47,157 nt of DNA, taken from assembly GCF_014650655.1 (NCBI RefSeq), contig NZ_BMVJ01000023.1, positions 65,481 through 112,637 on the forward strand, given 5' to 3'. The notes beneath the pieces are model-generated. The model saw only the letters and a list, made by a program, of their open reading frames with translations. It was not told the origin of the DNA and searched no databases. This stretch comes from Streptomyces anandii JCM 4720. GTDB taxonomy: Bacteria > Actinomycetota > Actinomycetes > Streptomycetales > Streptomycetaceae. A program made the translations under genes and the position numbers. Below, in pieces: positions 37,228-45,232 of this stretch (positions are counted from its first letter, which is position 1; each line of letters begins with the position of its first letter).

Positions 37228-37917
37228 TCAGCCGCCCAGCGTGCCGCCCGCCTCGGGAGAGTGCGTCTGAGTGACCATCGTGTCCGTCCGCAGATGGATC
37301 ACGCCGTAGTCGTAGGCGTGCCGGCGGTAGACGACGCTGGGTTCCTTGGTCTCGGAGTCGACGAACAAGTAGAAGTCGTGCCCGACCAGTTCCATCTCGT
37401 AGAGGGCCTGGTCGAGGGTCATCGGGGAGGCGACGTGGGTCTTCTCCCGGACGACGAGGGGTCCGTCCCCCTGCACCTCCAGCGAGCCGACCTTCTTGGT
37501 GGGCACCTGGCCCGCTTCCTCTTCCCGGGACGCGTTCGCCCCGCCCATCGTCGCCGCGCCCGGGACGTGGTCGGGCACCTCCGCCGCCGAGATCCGGCGC
37601 GCGCCACGCCGGGAGAAACGCTTGTCGTGCTGCTTGCGCAGCCGGGCCCCCAGCTTTTCCGCCGCCAGGTCGAGCGCCGCGTACGGATCGCTGGCTGCCG
37701 CCTCCGCCCGGATCACCGGACCGCGGGAGCGGAGCGTGATCTCCACTCGGTCGCAACGGTCGGCCTGTCGGGGGTTGGGCTCCTTGGACACCTCGACGTC
37801 GAGGCTGATCACCTTGCCATCGAGCTTCTGGATCTTCTCCAGGTTCAGCTTCTCGGCCACGTGCTTGCGGAACCGCTCGGGCACCTCGGTCTTGCGGCCC
37901 TTGACGACGATGTCCAC
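37228..37917 (-). CDS. hpf: Long-form ribosome hibernation promoting factor
   Basis: The 229-residue protein has an N-terminal HPF/RaiA domain (VDIVVKGRKTEVPERFRKHVAEKL, EVSKEPNPRQADRCDRVEITL, DPYAALDLAAEKLGARLRK) that binds the decoding region of 30S subunits. A variable linker (about 125-165) follows. The C-terminal dimerisation domain (PMTLDQALYEMELVGHDFYLFVDSETKEPSVVYRRHAYDYGVIHL) joins two ribosomes into an inactive 100S particle in stationary phase or stress. GTG 37917 is supported by CGGAG 7-8 nt upstream and by the family's N-terminus. A long upstream leader region precedes it. Confidence 0.95.
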   Translation of the reverse strand: MDIVVKGRKTEVPERFRKHVAEKLNLEKIQKLDGKVISLDVEVSKEPNPRQADRCDRVEITLRSRGPVIRAEAAASDPYAALDLAAEKLGARLRKQHDKRFSRRGARRISAAEVPDHVPGAATMGGANASREEEAGQVPTKKVGSLEVQGDGPLVVREKTHVASPMTLDQALYEMELVGHDFYLFVDSETKEPSVVYRRHAYDYGVIHLRTDTMVTQTHSPEAGGTLGG

Positions 37918-38230
37918 GCAGAACTCCGTTCCCGGATCGCTCCGCTTCGACGGCGGAGCATCTCCCTTTTGCACCCGGTTCCGGTCAGCCCCGGAACCTC
38001 GGACTCGGTGACGTCCACCTCCTCCTCCCCCGTGGGCAAGATCTCCACCCAGCCGTGCGGGTGATTGCGAAAACCCGCGGCACGGCATTCGGATATGACG
38101 GGGATGGCCTGCGCCTTTCCCTCACAACCGAACATATCTCGCCCGGACGGATGACGTCACCCTCTACTGCGGCGTACCTCCGTTCAGGTGAATTGACCTT
38201 CTCATTACCGGCAACGACGCGAGTTCGCAG
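37918..38230. other. 313-bp hpf upstream region
   Basis: No gene is seen between hpf and the comFC-like gene. It is less GC-rich than its surroundings, in keeping with promoter DNA, and holds a candidate promoter and a TGACGTCA palindrome, described separately. Confidence 0.6.
38131..38160 (-). promoter_or_regulatory. Candidate hpf promoter with TGACGTCA palindrome
   Basis: On the minus strand GTGACG (38155-38160) and TATGTT (38131-38136) are 18 bp apart. The -35 overlaps the perfect 8-bp palindrome TGACGTCA (38152-38159), a possible operator. The leader to the GTG would be about 205 nt. Confidence 0.4.
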
Positions 38231-39088
38231 TCAGTTCCGGTTTATTTCGAAGGAATCCGGCGACGACGCGACAACGGCCGCGCAGATCACCTCACCCGGG
38301 CCGATGGCAGCCGCCCTTTCCCCTGTGTCGTACACCGAGTTCCCCTCCTTCCGCCGTGCTCCCCTGTTCTTGTCCCCCATCCCTTCCCGGGTCCGCGCCG
38401 CGTACACGGCGGCGGGCGCACGGTCGTGCGCCGGCCCGCGCGCGGCCGCTCCGACCACCCGCGCCGCCTCCGCGAGCGACGCTCCCGTCGTCATCAGGTC
38501 GTCCACGAGGACCACCGGACCGCCGAGCAGCAGCCGGACGCCCGCTCCCGCGACCGCCAGAGCCCCGGAGAGGTTGTCCCTGCGCTGCCGGGAGTCCAGC
38601 CCCGACTGGTCCGCCACCGCACGCCGCTGCCGCAGCACGGCCACGGCCCGCGCCGGAGTTCCGCACCGTCGCAGTTCGGCGGCCGCCGCGAGCGCGATCC
38701 GGCGCGTCGGATCATGCCCGCGCGCCCGCACCGCACGCCGGGCCGACGGCACCGGAACGAGCAGCACCGGTCCCCCGGCGCCCACGCCCAGGGCCTGTCG
38801 CAGCCCGGCCCGCACCGCGCCCGCCAGGGCCGCGCCCAGCGGGGCGGCCAGGGCCAGCGCGCCGCGCTCCTTGTGGGCCAGGAGCAGCGCCCGCACCTCG
38901 TCCGCGTAAGGAGCCGCCGCGTGCACGGCGGGCAGGCCGGACGGCTCCGGCTCCGGCCTCACCCGGCGCGGCGCGGCCCCGGCGAGGACCGCACGGCACC
39001 GGGGGCAGAGCACCGTGCGAGGCCTGCCGCAGCCTCCGCACTCGGCCGGCAGTACCAGGTCGGCCAGGTCCTGCCACCACCCGCGCAT
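38231..39088 (-). CDS. ComFC-like phosphoribosyltransferase-domain protein
   Basis: The 285-residue protein has an N-terminal zinc-ribbon-like pair CGGCG/CPRC (residues 17-33). The core has YADEVRALLLAHKERG and the phosphoribosyltransferase signature VVLVDDLMTTGASLAEA at about residues 195-211. ComFC proteins are linked to transformation and to handling of single-stranded DNA in some bacteria; in Streptomyces the role is unknown. The last about 55 residues, after VYAARTREG, are an unusual extension beyond the normal family end (about 230 residues). It is downstream of lpqB in the same direction and may be part of its operon. ATG 39088 is preceded by GTGGGG. Confidence 0.85.
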   Translation of the reverse strand: MRGWWQDLADLVLPAECGGCGRPRTVLCPRCRAVLAGAAPRRVRPEPEPSGLPAVHAAAPYADEVRALLLAHKERGALALAAPLGAALAGAVRAGLRQALGVGAGGPVLLVPVPSARRAVRARGHDPTRRIALAAAAELRRCGTPARAVAVLRQRRAVADQSGLDSRQRRDNLSGALAVAGAGVRLLLGGPVVLVDDLMTTGASLAEAARVVGAAARGPAHDRAPAAVYAARTREGMGDKNRGARRKEGNSVYDTGERAAAIGPGEVICAAVVASSPDSFEINRN

Positions 39089-39127
39089 GACCCCACTGTG
39101 CCAACGCCGGAGCGACCCTGCCAGCCC

Positions 39128-39149
39128 TGTGGAAAACCCCTGTGGAAAA
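39128..39149 (-). repeat. Two tandem DnaA-box-like 9-mers
   Basis: TTTTCCACA occurs twice on the minus strand (39128-39136 and 39141-39149), within the repeated 12-mer CCTGTGGAAAAC spaced 13 bp apart. Both copies fit the general DnaA consensus TTWTNCACA. They lie in the short gap between lpqB and the comFC-like gene. Confidence 0.55.
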
Positions 39150-39164
39150 CTCCGGCGGGGCCGT

Positions 39165-41033
39165 TCAGCCCGGATAGACCGGCGCCGACCCGTCCTTGAC
39201 CACCTTCTGCCACTGCGCCCCGGACGGCATCCGCACGATCCCGTCCTCCGAGTACGCCACCAGCGGCAGCCGCTCGTCGTCGGACGCGGCGATCGACTGC
39301 ACCCCGGTCAGTGCGGCGGGCGCCGGCCCCTCCGGCGTGGAGCCGTCGACCTGGACGTACCGCATGGTCTGCACTCCGCCCTGCTCGCGCCCGGCCACGA
39401 CGAGCCGGCTGTCGCCCGCCCACGACATGGCGGTGACGTCCTCCAGTTGCGGCGCCGCCGAGCGCAGCTCCAGCACCGACACCACCGGCCGGTCCCCGCT
39501 CCTGTCGTCCCGCTCTATCCGCCCGATGAGCAGCGACCGGTTGCCGTCCTTGTTCTGTACGACCAGCGCGATCCGCACCCCGTCCGCGGCCACCCGCACC
39601 GCGTTGACCCTTCCGTCGAGACCGGGCACGCGCACCTCGATGGGCTTGCCCGCGCCCTGCTCGAGCACCAGCAGCCGCGGCCGGGCCGGATCGCGGTCGG
39701 CCACCCACAGGTCGCCGCGCGCGTCCCAGCTGGGCGGTGTGAGCCGGTCGTCCTCGGTCTTGCCCGCGCTCTGCAGCACCGGATCACCGAGCGGGGCGCC
39801 CGCCGTCATCGGACCGACGAACAGCGACCTGCCGTCGAAGCCGACCGCGGCCGCCGTGTGCTCGTCCCAGGACACGGCCATCGACCTGAACTTCTGGGTG
39901 CCCTCCCCGAGCGCCCCCGGCACCGGTTCGGCGGTGCTCGTCGCCGCGCCGCCGCCGGCGATGCGCACCAGCCGGTGCTTGTCGTCGACGAAGTACAGGT
40001 ATTCGGGCCGCTTCACCGACCCGCGCGTGGCGAGCGTCTCGGCGCGGTCCTCGTCGAGGGTGCACAGGGTGCTGCCGTCGGCGCGCCGCAGTTCGACCGT
40101 GTCCACCGTGGGCGTCAGGCTCTGCAGCGTGAACAGCAACTGGGTGGCCATCTCAGTGCACTTCGCGCGTCCCACGCGGGACGCCTTCTCGTTGAGCGGC
40201 ACGGTCAGCTTGTTCTGGTCGTCGGGCGCCAGGCCCACGACGCCCTTGGGCAGCGCCGTACCGGTCGGGAAGCTGGACCTGACCACCGGTCGCAGCCAGC
40301 GCGTCGGCCCCTCCAGCACGGACCGCACCACCTGCGTCATCGCGTCCACGCGCTCACGTACGTAGACCGGATCGGCGACGGCCGTCACGGGCGGCGTCGA
40401 GACGGCGGAGGCGGCCCCGGCGCCGGTGGCCGCCGAGCCGTTCGACGCGAAGTAGTACTTGTTGACGGACATGTAGTTGCGCTGGAAGTCCGACTGCCCC
40501 ATGACCACGCCCTGCGGCAGCACGTCGATGCGCCACTGGCCGGTCTTCTTGTCCCGGGCCAGGTGCACCGGTTGGCTGTAGTGGCCGCCGAGCGGCGTGT
40601 ACGACTGCTGCTCGTCGACCCGGGCCACCTTGGTGCCGGTCAGTGTGAACGCATAGTCGTCGGTGTCGTCGCGCCCCGTGGAGCGGTCCACCTGGATGTC
40701 GGGCCCGTTGGCGAGCACGGTCGTCGCCGCGTCCGGCTGCCACTGCTTCGAGGCCGCGCCGGTCAGATACTGCCGGGCCGTCGCGTACGACGGGTCGTCG
40801 CTGGTCAGCGCCTCCAGGAAGCCCTGCACGATCTCCGAGGGCGGAGCGTCCTCGCGCGGCGGCATGGCGAACACCCGTACCTCGGTGTCCTGGCGGGGGG
40901 TGGACTCCACGTCCCGCAGGTCCCCGTTGTCGGGCATCGAGGCGCACCCCGCCAGCAGTACGACCCCGCAGGCGGCGAACGCCACCGCGCGCATCGGCCG
41001 CTGCCGCGCGCCCCCCTCGCGGTCAGCGCCCAC
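39165..41033 (-). CDS. lpqB: Lipoprotein LpqB (MtrAB-associated)
   Basis: The 622-residue lipoprotein has a signal peptide and lipobox LLAGC with Cys30. A GerMN domain (about 190-320, VSVNKYYF to FPTGTALPKGV) is followed by a beta-propeller-like Gmad1 region with repeated strands (PVLQSAGKTEDDRLTPPSWDARGDLWVAD). In mycobacteria LpqB binds the extracellular part of MtrB and modulates its signalling, and in Streptomyces it is linked to cell-wall and developmental control. GTG 41033 has GGGGAGG upstream. It overlaps the end of mtrB by 11 bp, so translation is coupled. Confidence 0.96.
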   Translation of the reverse strand: MGADREGGARQRPMRAVAFAACGVVLLAGCASMPDNGDLRDVESTPRQDTEVRVFAMPPREDAPPSEIVQGFLEALTSDDPSYATARQYLTGAASKQWQPDAATTVLANGPDIQVDRSTGRDDTDDYAFTLTGTKVARVDEQQSYTPLGGHYSQPVHLARDKKTGQWRIDVLPQGVVMGQSDFQRNYMSVNKYYFASNGSAATGAGAASAVSTPPVTAVADPVYVRERVDAMTQVVRSVLEGPTRWLRPVVRSSFPTGTALPKGVVGLAPDDQNKLTVPLNEKASRVGRAKCTEMATQLLFTLQSLTPTVDTVELRRADGSTLCTLDEDRAETLATRGSVKRPEYLYFVDDKHRLVRIAGGGAATSTAEPVPGALGEGTQKFRSMAVSWDEHTAAAVGFDGRSLFVGPMTAGAPLGDPVLQSAGKTEDDRLTPPSWDARGDLWVADRDPARPRLLVLEQGAGKPIEVRVPGLDGRVNAVRVAADGVRIALVVQNKDGNRSLLIGRIERDDRSGDRPVVSVLELRSAAPQLEDVTAMSWAGDSRLVVAGREQGGVQTMRYVQVDGSTPEGPAPAALTGVQSIAASDDERLPLVAYSEDGIVRMPSGAQWQKVVKDGSAPVYPG

Positions 41034-43116
41034 GAAATGCCTCCCCTTGCCTCGGCTCCTCTTGCCCCTGCCCCTGCGTCGGCCCGGCTCCCTCCGGGTC
41101 CGCGGGGGTGACGTTCTCCCCGGTCACCGGCTCGGCGGCGGGAACGGCCTCCCGAAGCGCGCCCGAGGCCGGCCGGGGCACCACGCGCGCGCCGTTGCCG
41201 GGCAGCGCCGTCGGGTCGGCCGTGGGGGCCACCGGGGCCGGCCGGGACGCGATCGGGTCCCGGGTACGCGCCGCCGCGCCGCCGGACGCCTGCAGGGGCA
41301 CGGTGGCCCGCTTGGCGCCGTCGTGCGGCAGTCCGGCGTCGGCGAGACCGCGGTTGCGGCGCGAGTCCTTGGGCTCCAGCGGTATCGGCGAGCCCCGCAG
41401 CGGCTCGTCGGCCGTCCTCGGCAGAGTCAGCCGGAACTGCGAGCCGCCGCCCGGCTCGCCCCACGCCTGCAGCCAGCCGCCGTGCAGCCGGGCGTCCTCC
41501 AAGGCGATCGACAGCCCCAGGCCCGTCCCGCCGGTGGTACGCGCGCGTGCCGGGTCGGCCCGCCAGAAGCGGCTGAAGACGCGGGTGGCCTCACCCGGCT
41601 TCAGCCCGACGCCGTAGTCGCGCACCGCGACCGCGACCGCGCCGCCCGCCGCGGCGAGCCGGACCACCACGTCCCGGCCCTCGCCGTGCTCCACGGCGTT
41701 GACGACCAGGTTGCGCAGCACACGCTCCAGGCGCCGCGCGTCGGCCTCCGCCACCACGGGCTGCTGGTCCCCGGTCACGCGTATGCGCGTGCCCTTGCGC
41801 TCGGCGAGCGGCTCGGCGCCGCTGACGACCCGGCGCACGACCTCCCTGAGGTCGATCGGCTCGGCCTCCAGGGCCGCCGCGCCCGCGTCGAAGCGGCTGA
41901 TCTCCAGCAGGTCCGCCAGCAGCGACTCGAAGCGGTCGAGCTGGTCGGCGAGCAGTTCCGCCGACCGCGCGGTGACCGGGTCGAAGTCCTCGCGCGCCTC
42001 GTGGATGACGTCGGCGGCCATGCGCACGGTCGTCAGCGGGGTGCGCAGCTCGTGGGAGACGTCGGAGACGAAGCGACGCTGCATCCGGGACAGGTCCTCC
42101 AGCTGCTGGATCTTCAGCTGCAGGTTCTGCGCCATCTTGTTGAAGGCCTCGCCCAGACGCGCGATGTCGTCCTCGCCGGTGACCTTCATGCGTTCCTGGA
42201 GCCGCCCGGCCGACAACCGCTCCGCGATCCCGGCCGCCATCCGCACCGGCGTGACCACCTGGCGCACCACCAGCCACGCGATGGCCCCGAGCAGGACGAC
42301 GACGAAGAGGCCCGCCGTCGCCAGGGTGCCCTTGACGAGGCTGAGCGACTTCTCCTCCTGGGTGAGCGGGAAGAGGTAGTACAGCTGGTACGGGTCGCCG
42401 TTGGGGTCGTTGACCTGCTTGCCGATGACAAGGGCGGGCTGGGGCTCCTTGTCGACGTCCTTGTAGACGATGCGGGTGTAGCTCTGGGCGGCGACCATGC
42501 TGCCGTTGATCCGCGCGCGCAGGGCCTCGGGCACGCTCGCGGTGGGGTCCACCTGACCGGAGGCGCGCGGACCGCGCCCGCCGGCGCTGTCGTCGCCCGC
42601 GGGCAGCGTCACGACGTCGAAGGCGCCCTGGCCGCCGCTGGAGAGCGAGGACACCAGCTCGCTCATCCAGGAGATGACGTTCTGGGAGGAGTGGCCGTCC
42701 CCGGGAGCGCTCTCCTCGGAGGTCCCGCTGGCGGCCTCGTCGGCCTTCTGCTTGGCGACGGCGAACCCGCCGGTGGCCTGGCTCTGCGAGGCCTTCACCT
42801 TGGCGTCCAGCAGTCCGTTGCGCACCTGACCGATGACGACGAAGCCGAGCAGCAGGACGACGCCCAGCGACATCAGCAGCGTGGTGGCGACGACCTTGAG
42901 CTGGATGTTGCGCCGCCACAGCCGCATGACCGGCAGCAGCGGCCGCCGCACCCAGCGCAGCAGCAGACGCAGGACCGGGCTGCCCTGCACACCACCGTGC
43001 AGCAGCCCGCCCTCCAGGAGGCGTCCCCAGCGGGAGCCCGCGCCCTTCCGGCCGACAGGCCGCCCCGCGCGGGCCCCGGTCCGTCCGGGCGCCGAAGCGG
43101 CACTGTCCCCGGACAT
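41023..43116 (-). CDS. mtrB: Sensor histidine kinase MtrB
   Basis: The 697-residue membrane kinase phosphorylates MtrA. A cytoplasmic basic N-terminus precedes TM1 (VVATTLLMSLGVVLLLGFVVI, about residue 78). An extracytoplasmic sensor domain (about 100-260), TM2 (GLFVVVLLGAIAWLVV), HAMP and HisKA (FVSDVSHELRTPLTT, His about 357) follow. The ATPase domain has NLVVNAVEHGEG and TGGTGLGLSIALEDARLHGG. A disordered, Pro/Ala/Thr-rich tail of about 115 residues completes it. ATG 43116 is 1 bp after the mtrA stop, which is better than the longer frame from 43149 that overlaps mtrA. It is co-expressed with mtrA and lpqB. Confidence 0.95.
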   Translation of the reverse strand: MSGDSAASAPGRTGARAGRPVGRKGAGSRWGRLLEGGLLHGGVQGSPVLRLLLRWVRRPLLPVMRLWRRNIQLKVVATTLLMSLGVVLLLGFVVIGQVRNGLLDAKVKASQSQATGGFAVAKQKADEAASGTSEESAPGDGHSSQNVISWMSELVSSLSSGGQGAFDVVTLPAGDDSAGGRGPRASGQVDPTASVPEALRARINGSMVAAQSYTRIVYKDVDKEPQPALVIGKQVNDPNGDPYQLYYLFPLTQEEKSLSLVKGTLATAGLFVVVLLGAIAWLVVRQVVTPVRMAAGIAERLSAGRLQERMKVTGEDDIARLGEAFNKMAQNLQLKIQQLEDLSRMQRRFVSDVSHELRTPLTTVRMAADVIHEAREDFDPVTARSAELLADQLDRFESLLADLLEISRFDAGAAALEAEPIDLREVVRRVVSGAEPLAERKGTRIRVTGDQQPVVAEADARRLERVLRNLVVNAVEHGEGRDVVVRLAAAGGAVAVAVRDYGVGLKPGEATRVFSRFWRADPARARTTGGTGLGLSIALEDARLHGGWLQAWGEPGGGSQFRLTLPRTADEPLRGSPIPLEPKDSRRNRGLADAGLPHDGAKRATVPLQASGGAAARTRDPIASRPAPVAPTADPTALPGNGARVVPRPASGALREAVPAAEPVTGENVTPADPEGAGPTQGQGQEEPRQGEAFRGR

Positions 43117-43117
43117 G

Positions 43118-43807
43118 TCAGCTCGGTCCGGCCTTGTAGCCGACGCCACGCACGGTCACCACGATCTCCGGCTTCTCCGGGTCCTTCTCGACCTTGGAAC
43201 GCAGCCGCTGGACGTGCACGTTGACCAGGCGGGTGTCCGCCGCGTGGCGGTAGCCCCACACCTGCTCGAGCAGCACCTCGCGGGTGAACACCTGCCACGG
43301 CTTGCGGGCCAGCGCCACCAGCAGGTCGAACTCGAGCGGCGTCAGCGCGATCGACTGCCCGTCCCGCTTCACCGAGTGCCCGGCCACGTCGATGACCAGG
43401 TCACCGATGGCCAGCTGCTCCGGCGCCGGCTCCTCCGACCTGCGAAGCCGCGCCCGGATACGGGCCACGAGCTCCTTCGGCTTGAACGGCTTGACGATGT
43501 AGTCGTCGGCGCCGGACTCCAGGCCCACCACGACGTCCACGGTGTCGCTCTTGGCCGTCAGCATCACGATCGGCACGCCGGACTCCGCCCTGATCAGGCG
43601 GCACACCTCGATGCCGTCCCGGCCGGGCAGCATCAGGTCGAGGAGCACCAGATCCGGCTTGGCCTCGCGGAAAGCGGCCAGCGCCTTGTCGCCGTCGGCT
43701 ACGAAAGACGGCTCGAAACCCTCACCACGCAGCACGATCCCGAGCATCTCGGCCAGTGCGGTGTCGTCGTCGACGACAAGGACTCGTCCCTTCATAAACG
43801 ACATCAT
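43118..43807 (-). CDS. mtrA: Response regulator MtrA
   Basis: The 229-residue OmpR/PhoB-type regulator has acidic pocket residues VVDDDTA, phospho-acceptor Asp in LVLLDLMLP (D57 in this numbering), a conserved Lys in IVKPFKPKEL, and a C-terminal winged helix (LTPLEFDLLVALARKPWQVFTREVLLEQVWGY, then VHVQRLRSKVEKDPEKPEIVVTVRGVGYK). In Streptomyces MtrA is known to control development, antibiotic clusters and nitrogen genes. The start at 43807 (MMSFMKGR) matches the customary annotation; ATGs at 43804 and 43795 are alternatives. It heads the mtrA-mtrB-lpqB operon. Confidence 0.97.
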   Translation of the reverse strand: MMSFMKGRVLVVDDDTALAEMLGIVLRGEGFEPSFVADGDKALAAFREAKPDLVLLDLMLPGRDGIEVCRLIRAESGVPIVMLTAKSDTVDVVVGLESGADDYIVKPFKPKELVARIRARLRRSEEPAPEQLAIGDLVIDVAGHSVKRDGQSIALTPLEFDLLVALARKPWQVFTREVLLEQVWGYRHAADTRLVNVHVQRLRSKVEKDPEKPEIVVTVRGVGYKAGPS

Positions 43808-43860
43808 CCCATTCTCGTAACGGTGGCGAAGATCCAGGTGAGGCAGCTCACTGGCCTGTG

Positions 43861-43888
43861 ACGATAGTCGTATCGAGCCGCTACTGTC
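43861..43888 (-). promoter_or_regulatory. Candidate mtrA promoter with inverted repeat over the -10
   Basis: On the minus strand GACAGT (43883-43888) and TATCGT (43861-43866) are 16 bp apart. The perfect inverted repeat CGATA-GTCG-TATCG (43862-43875) overlaps the -10. The leader to the start codon would be about 47 nt. Confidence 0.5.
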
Positions 43889-43949
43889 TGCCCTCGCCCG
43901 CGATCACGAGCGGAACACGATACGGGGCCACCGCCCGAGGACGCGCCCG

Positions 43950-45092
43950 CTAGCCCGACGTGGCCTGTCGCGAGCGACCGCACAATTCGGCCAGCCCCTT
44001 GGCGGTCACCGGCGACACGGCGCCCTCCTCGGTGACGATCGCCGTCACCAGCTCGGGCGGGGTCACGTCGAACGCCGGGTTGTACGCCTGGGTGCCGAGC
44101 GGCGCGATGGGCAGGCCGCCCCCGGCCCCCGTCACCGGAACCTGCGGGGTGATGAACTCGGTGACCTCGTACCCCGGGCGCTGCTCAACCTCGATGGCCG
44201 CGCCGTCCGGGGTCGCCGGGTCGACCGTCGTCACCGGCGCCACCACGATGAACGGCACGTGGTGGTAGCGCGCGAGCACCGCCAGCGGGTAGCTGCCCAC
44301 CTTGTTCGCCACCGAGCCGTCCGCCGCGATCCGGTCCGCGCCGACCAGCACCGCGTCCACCTCACCGGCCGCGAACAGCGAACCCGCCGCGTTGTCGGTG
44401 AGCAGCGTGTACGCCAGGTCGTTGCGGGCCGCCTCGTACGCCGTCAGCCGGGCGCCCTGGAGCAGCGGCCGCGTCTCGTCCACCCACAGCCGCCGCAGCC
44501 GCCCCGCGCGGTGCGCGGCCAGCGCCACCGCGAACGCCGTCCCCTCCCCGCCCGACACCAGCGAACCGGTGTTGCAGTGGGTCAGGACACGGTGCCCGCC
44601 GCCGGGCAGCAGCTCGTCCAGCAGCGCCAGCCCGTGCTCGGCCATCCGCGCGCTGGCCCGGGCGTCCTCCTGGTGCAGCTGACGCGCGGCGGCCAGCGCC
44701 GCCGCGGCCGCCAGCCGGGCGTCACCGGTCTTGGCGAGCGCGCTCTGGTAGGCCGACTGCGCCCGGCGCACACCCACGGACAGGTTCACCGCGGTCGGCC
44801 GTGCGCCCGCGAGGGCGGCCGCGGCGTCGTCCACGTCGAAGCCGCGCGCGGCGGCGAGCGCGACGCCGTACGCCCCGGCGATGCCGAGCAGCGGCGCACC
44901 CCGCACCGCGAGCGACCTGATCGCCTCCACCAGCGCGGGCGCGTCCGTGCACACCAGCTCGACCTCCTCGGCGGGCAGCCGCGTCTGGTCGAGGAGAACC
45001 ACGACCGGGCCCTCGGGCGGCTCCTCCCAGCGGATGGCCGGTGTCCCGGCGGGCCGGTTGTCCTCGCGGGTCTGCGCGTACTGATCAGCCAT
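43950..45092 (-). CDS. mtnA: S-methyl-5-thioribose-1-phosphate isomerase
   Basis: The 380-residue enzyme converts methylthioribose-1-phosphate to methylthioribulose-1-phosphate in the methionine salvage pathway. Family motifs are AVRGAPLLGIAGAYGVALAA, THCNTGSL with the catalytic Cys (about 165), ETRPLLQGARLTAYE, and VGADRIAADGSVANKVGSYPLAVLA with the catalytic Asp. GTQAYNPAFDVTPPELV is the typical C-terminal signature. ATG 45092 is chosen over the in-frame extension to 45572, which is antisense to the next gene. No ribosome site is seen; GATAAC on the minus strand (45108-45113) could be a -10 giving a nearly leaderless mRNA. No other salvage gene is in the window. Confidence 0.95.
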   Translation of the reverse strand: MADQYAQTREDNRPAGTPAIRWEEPPEGPVVVLLDQTRLPAEEVELVCTDAPALVEAIRSLAVRGAPLLGIAGAYGVALAAARGFDVDDAAAALAGARPTAVNLSVGVRRAQSAYQSALAKTGDARLAAAAALAAARQLHQEDARASARMAEHGLALLDELLPGGGHRVLTHCNTGSLVSGGEGTAFAVALAAHRAGRLRRLWVDETRPLLQGARLTAYEAARNDLAYTLLTDNAAGSLFAAGEVDAVLVGADRIAADGSVANKVGSYPLAVLARYHHVPFIVVAPVTTVDPATPDGAAIEVEQRPGYEVTEFITPQVPVTGAGGGLPIAPLGTQAYNPAFDVTPPELVTAIVTEEGAVSPVTAKGLAELCGRSRQATSG

Positions 45093-45232
45093 GCCGTCAG
45101 TGTGCCCGTTATCCGGCGGACAATTGAAGGTACGCAGCCGCCACCGCGCCCGGTCACCCGAAGACCACCCCATGGCACGATGGCTGCCAAGCTGCCGCCG
45201 CGACCGCGGACGGGCACCGTGAAGGAGCGACG

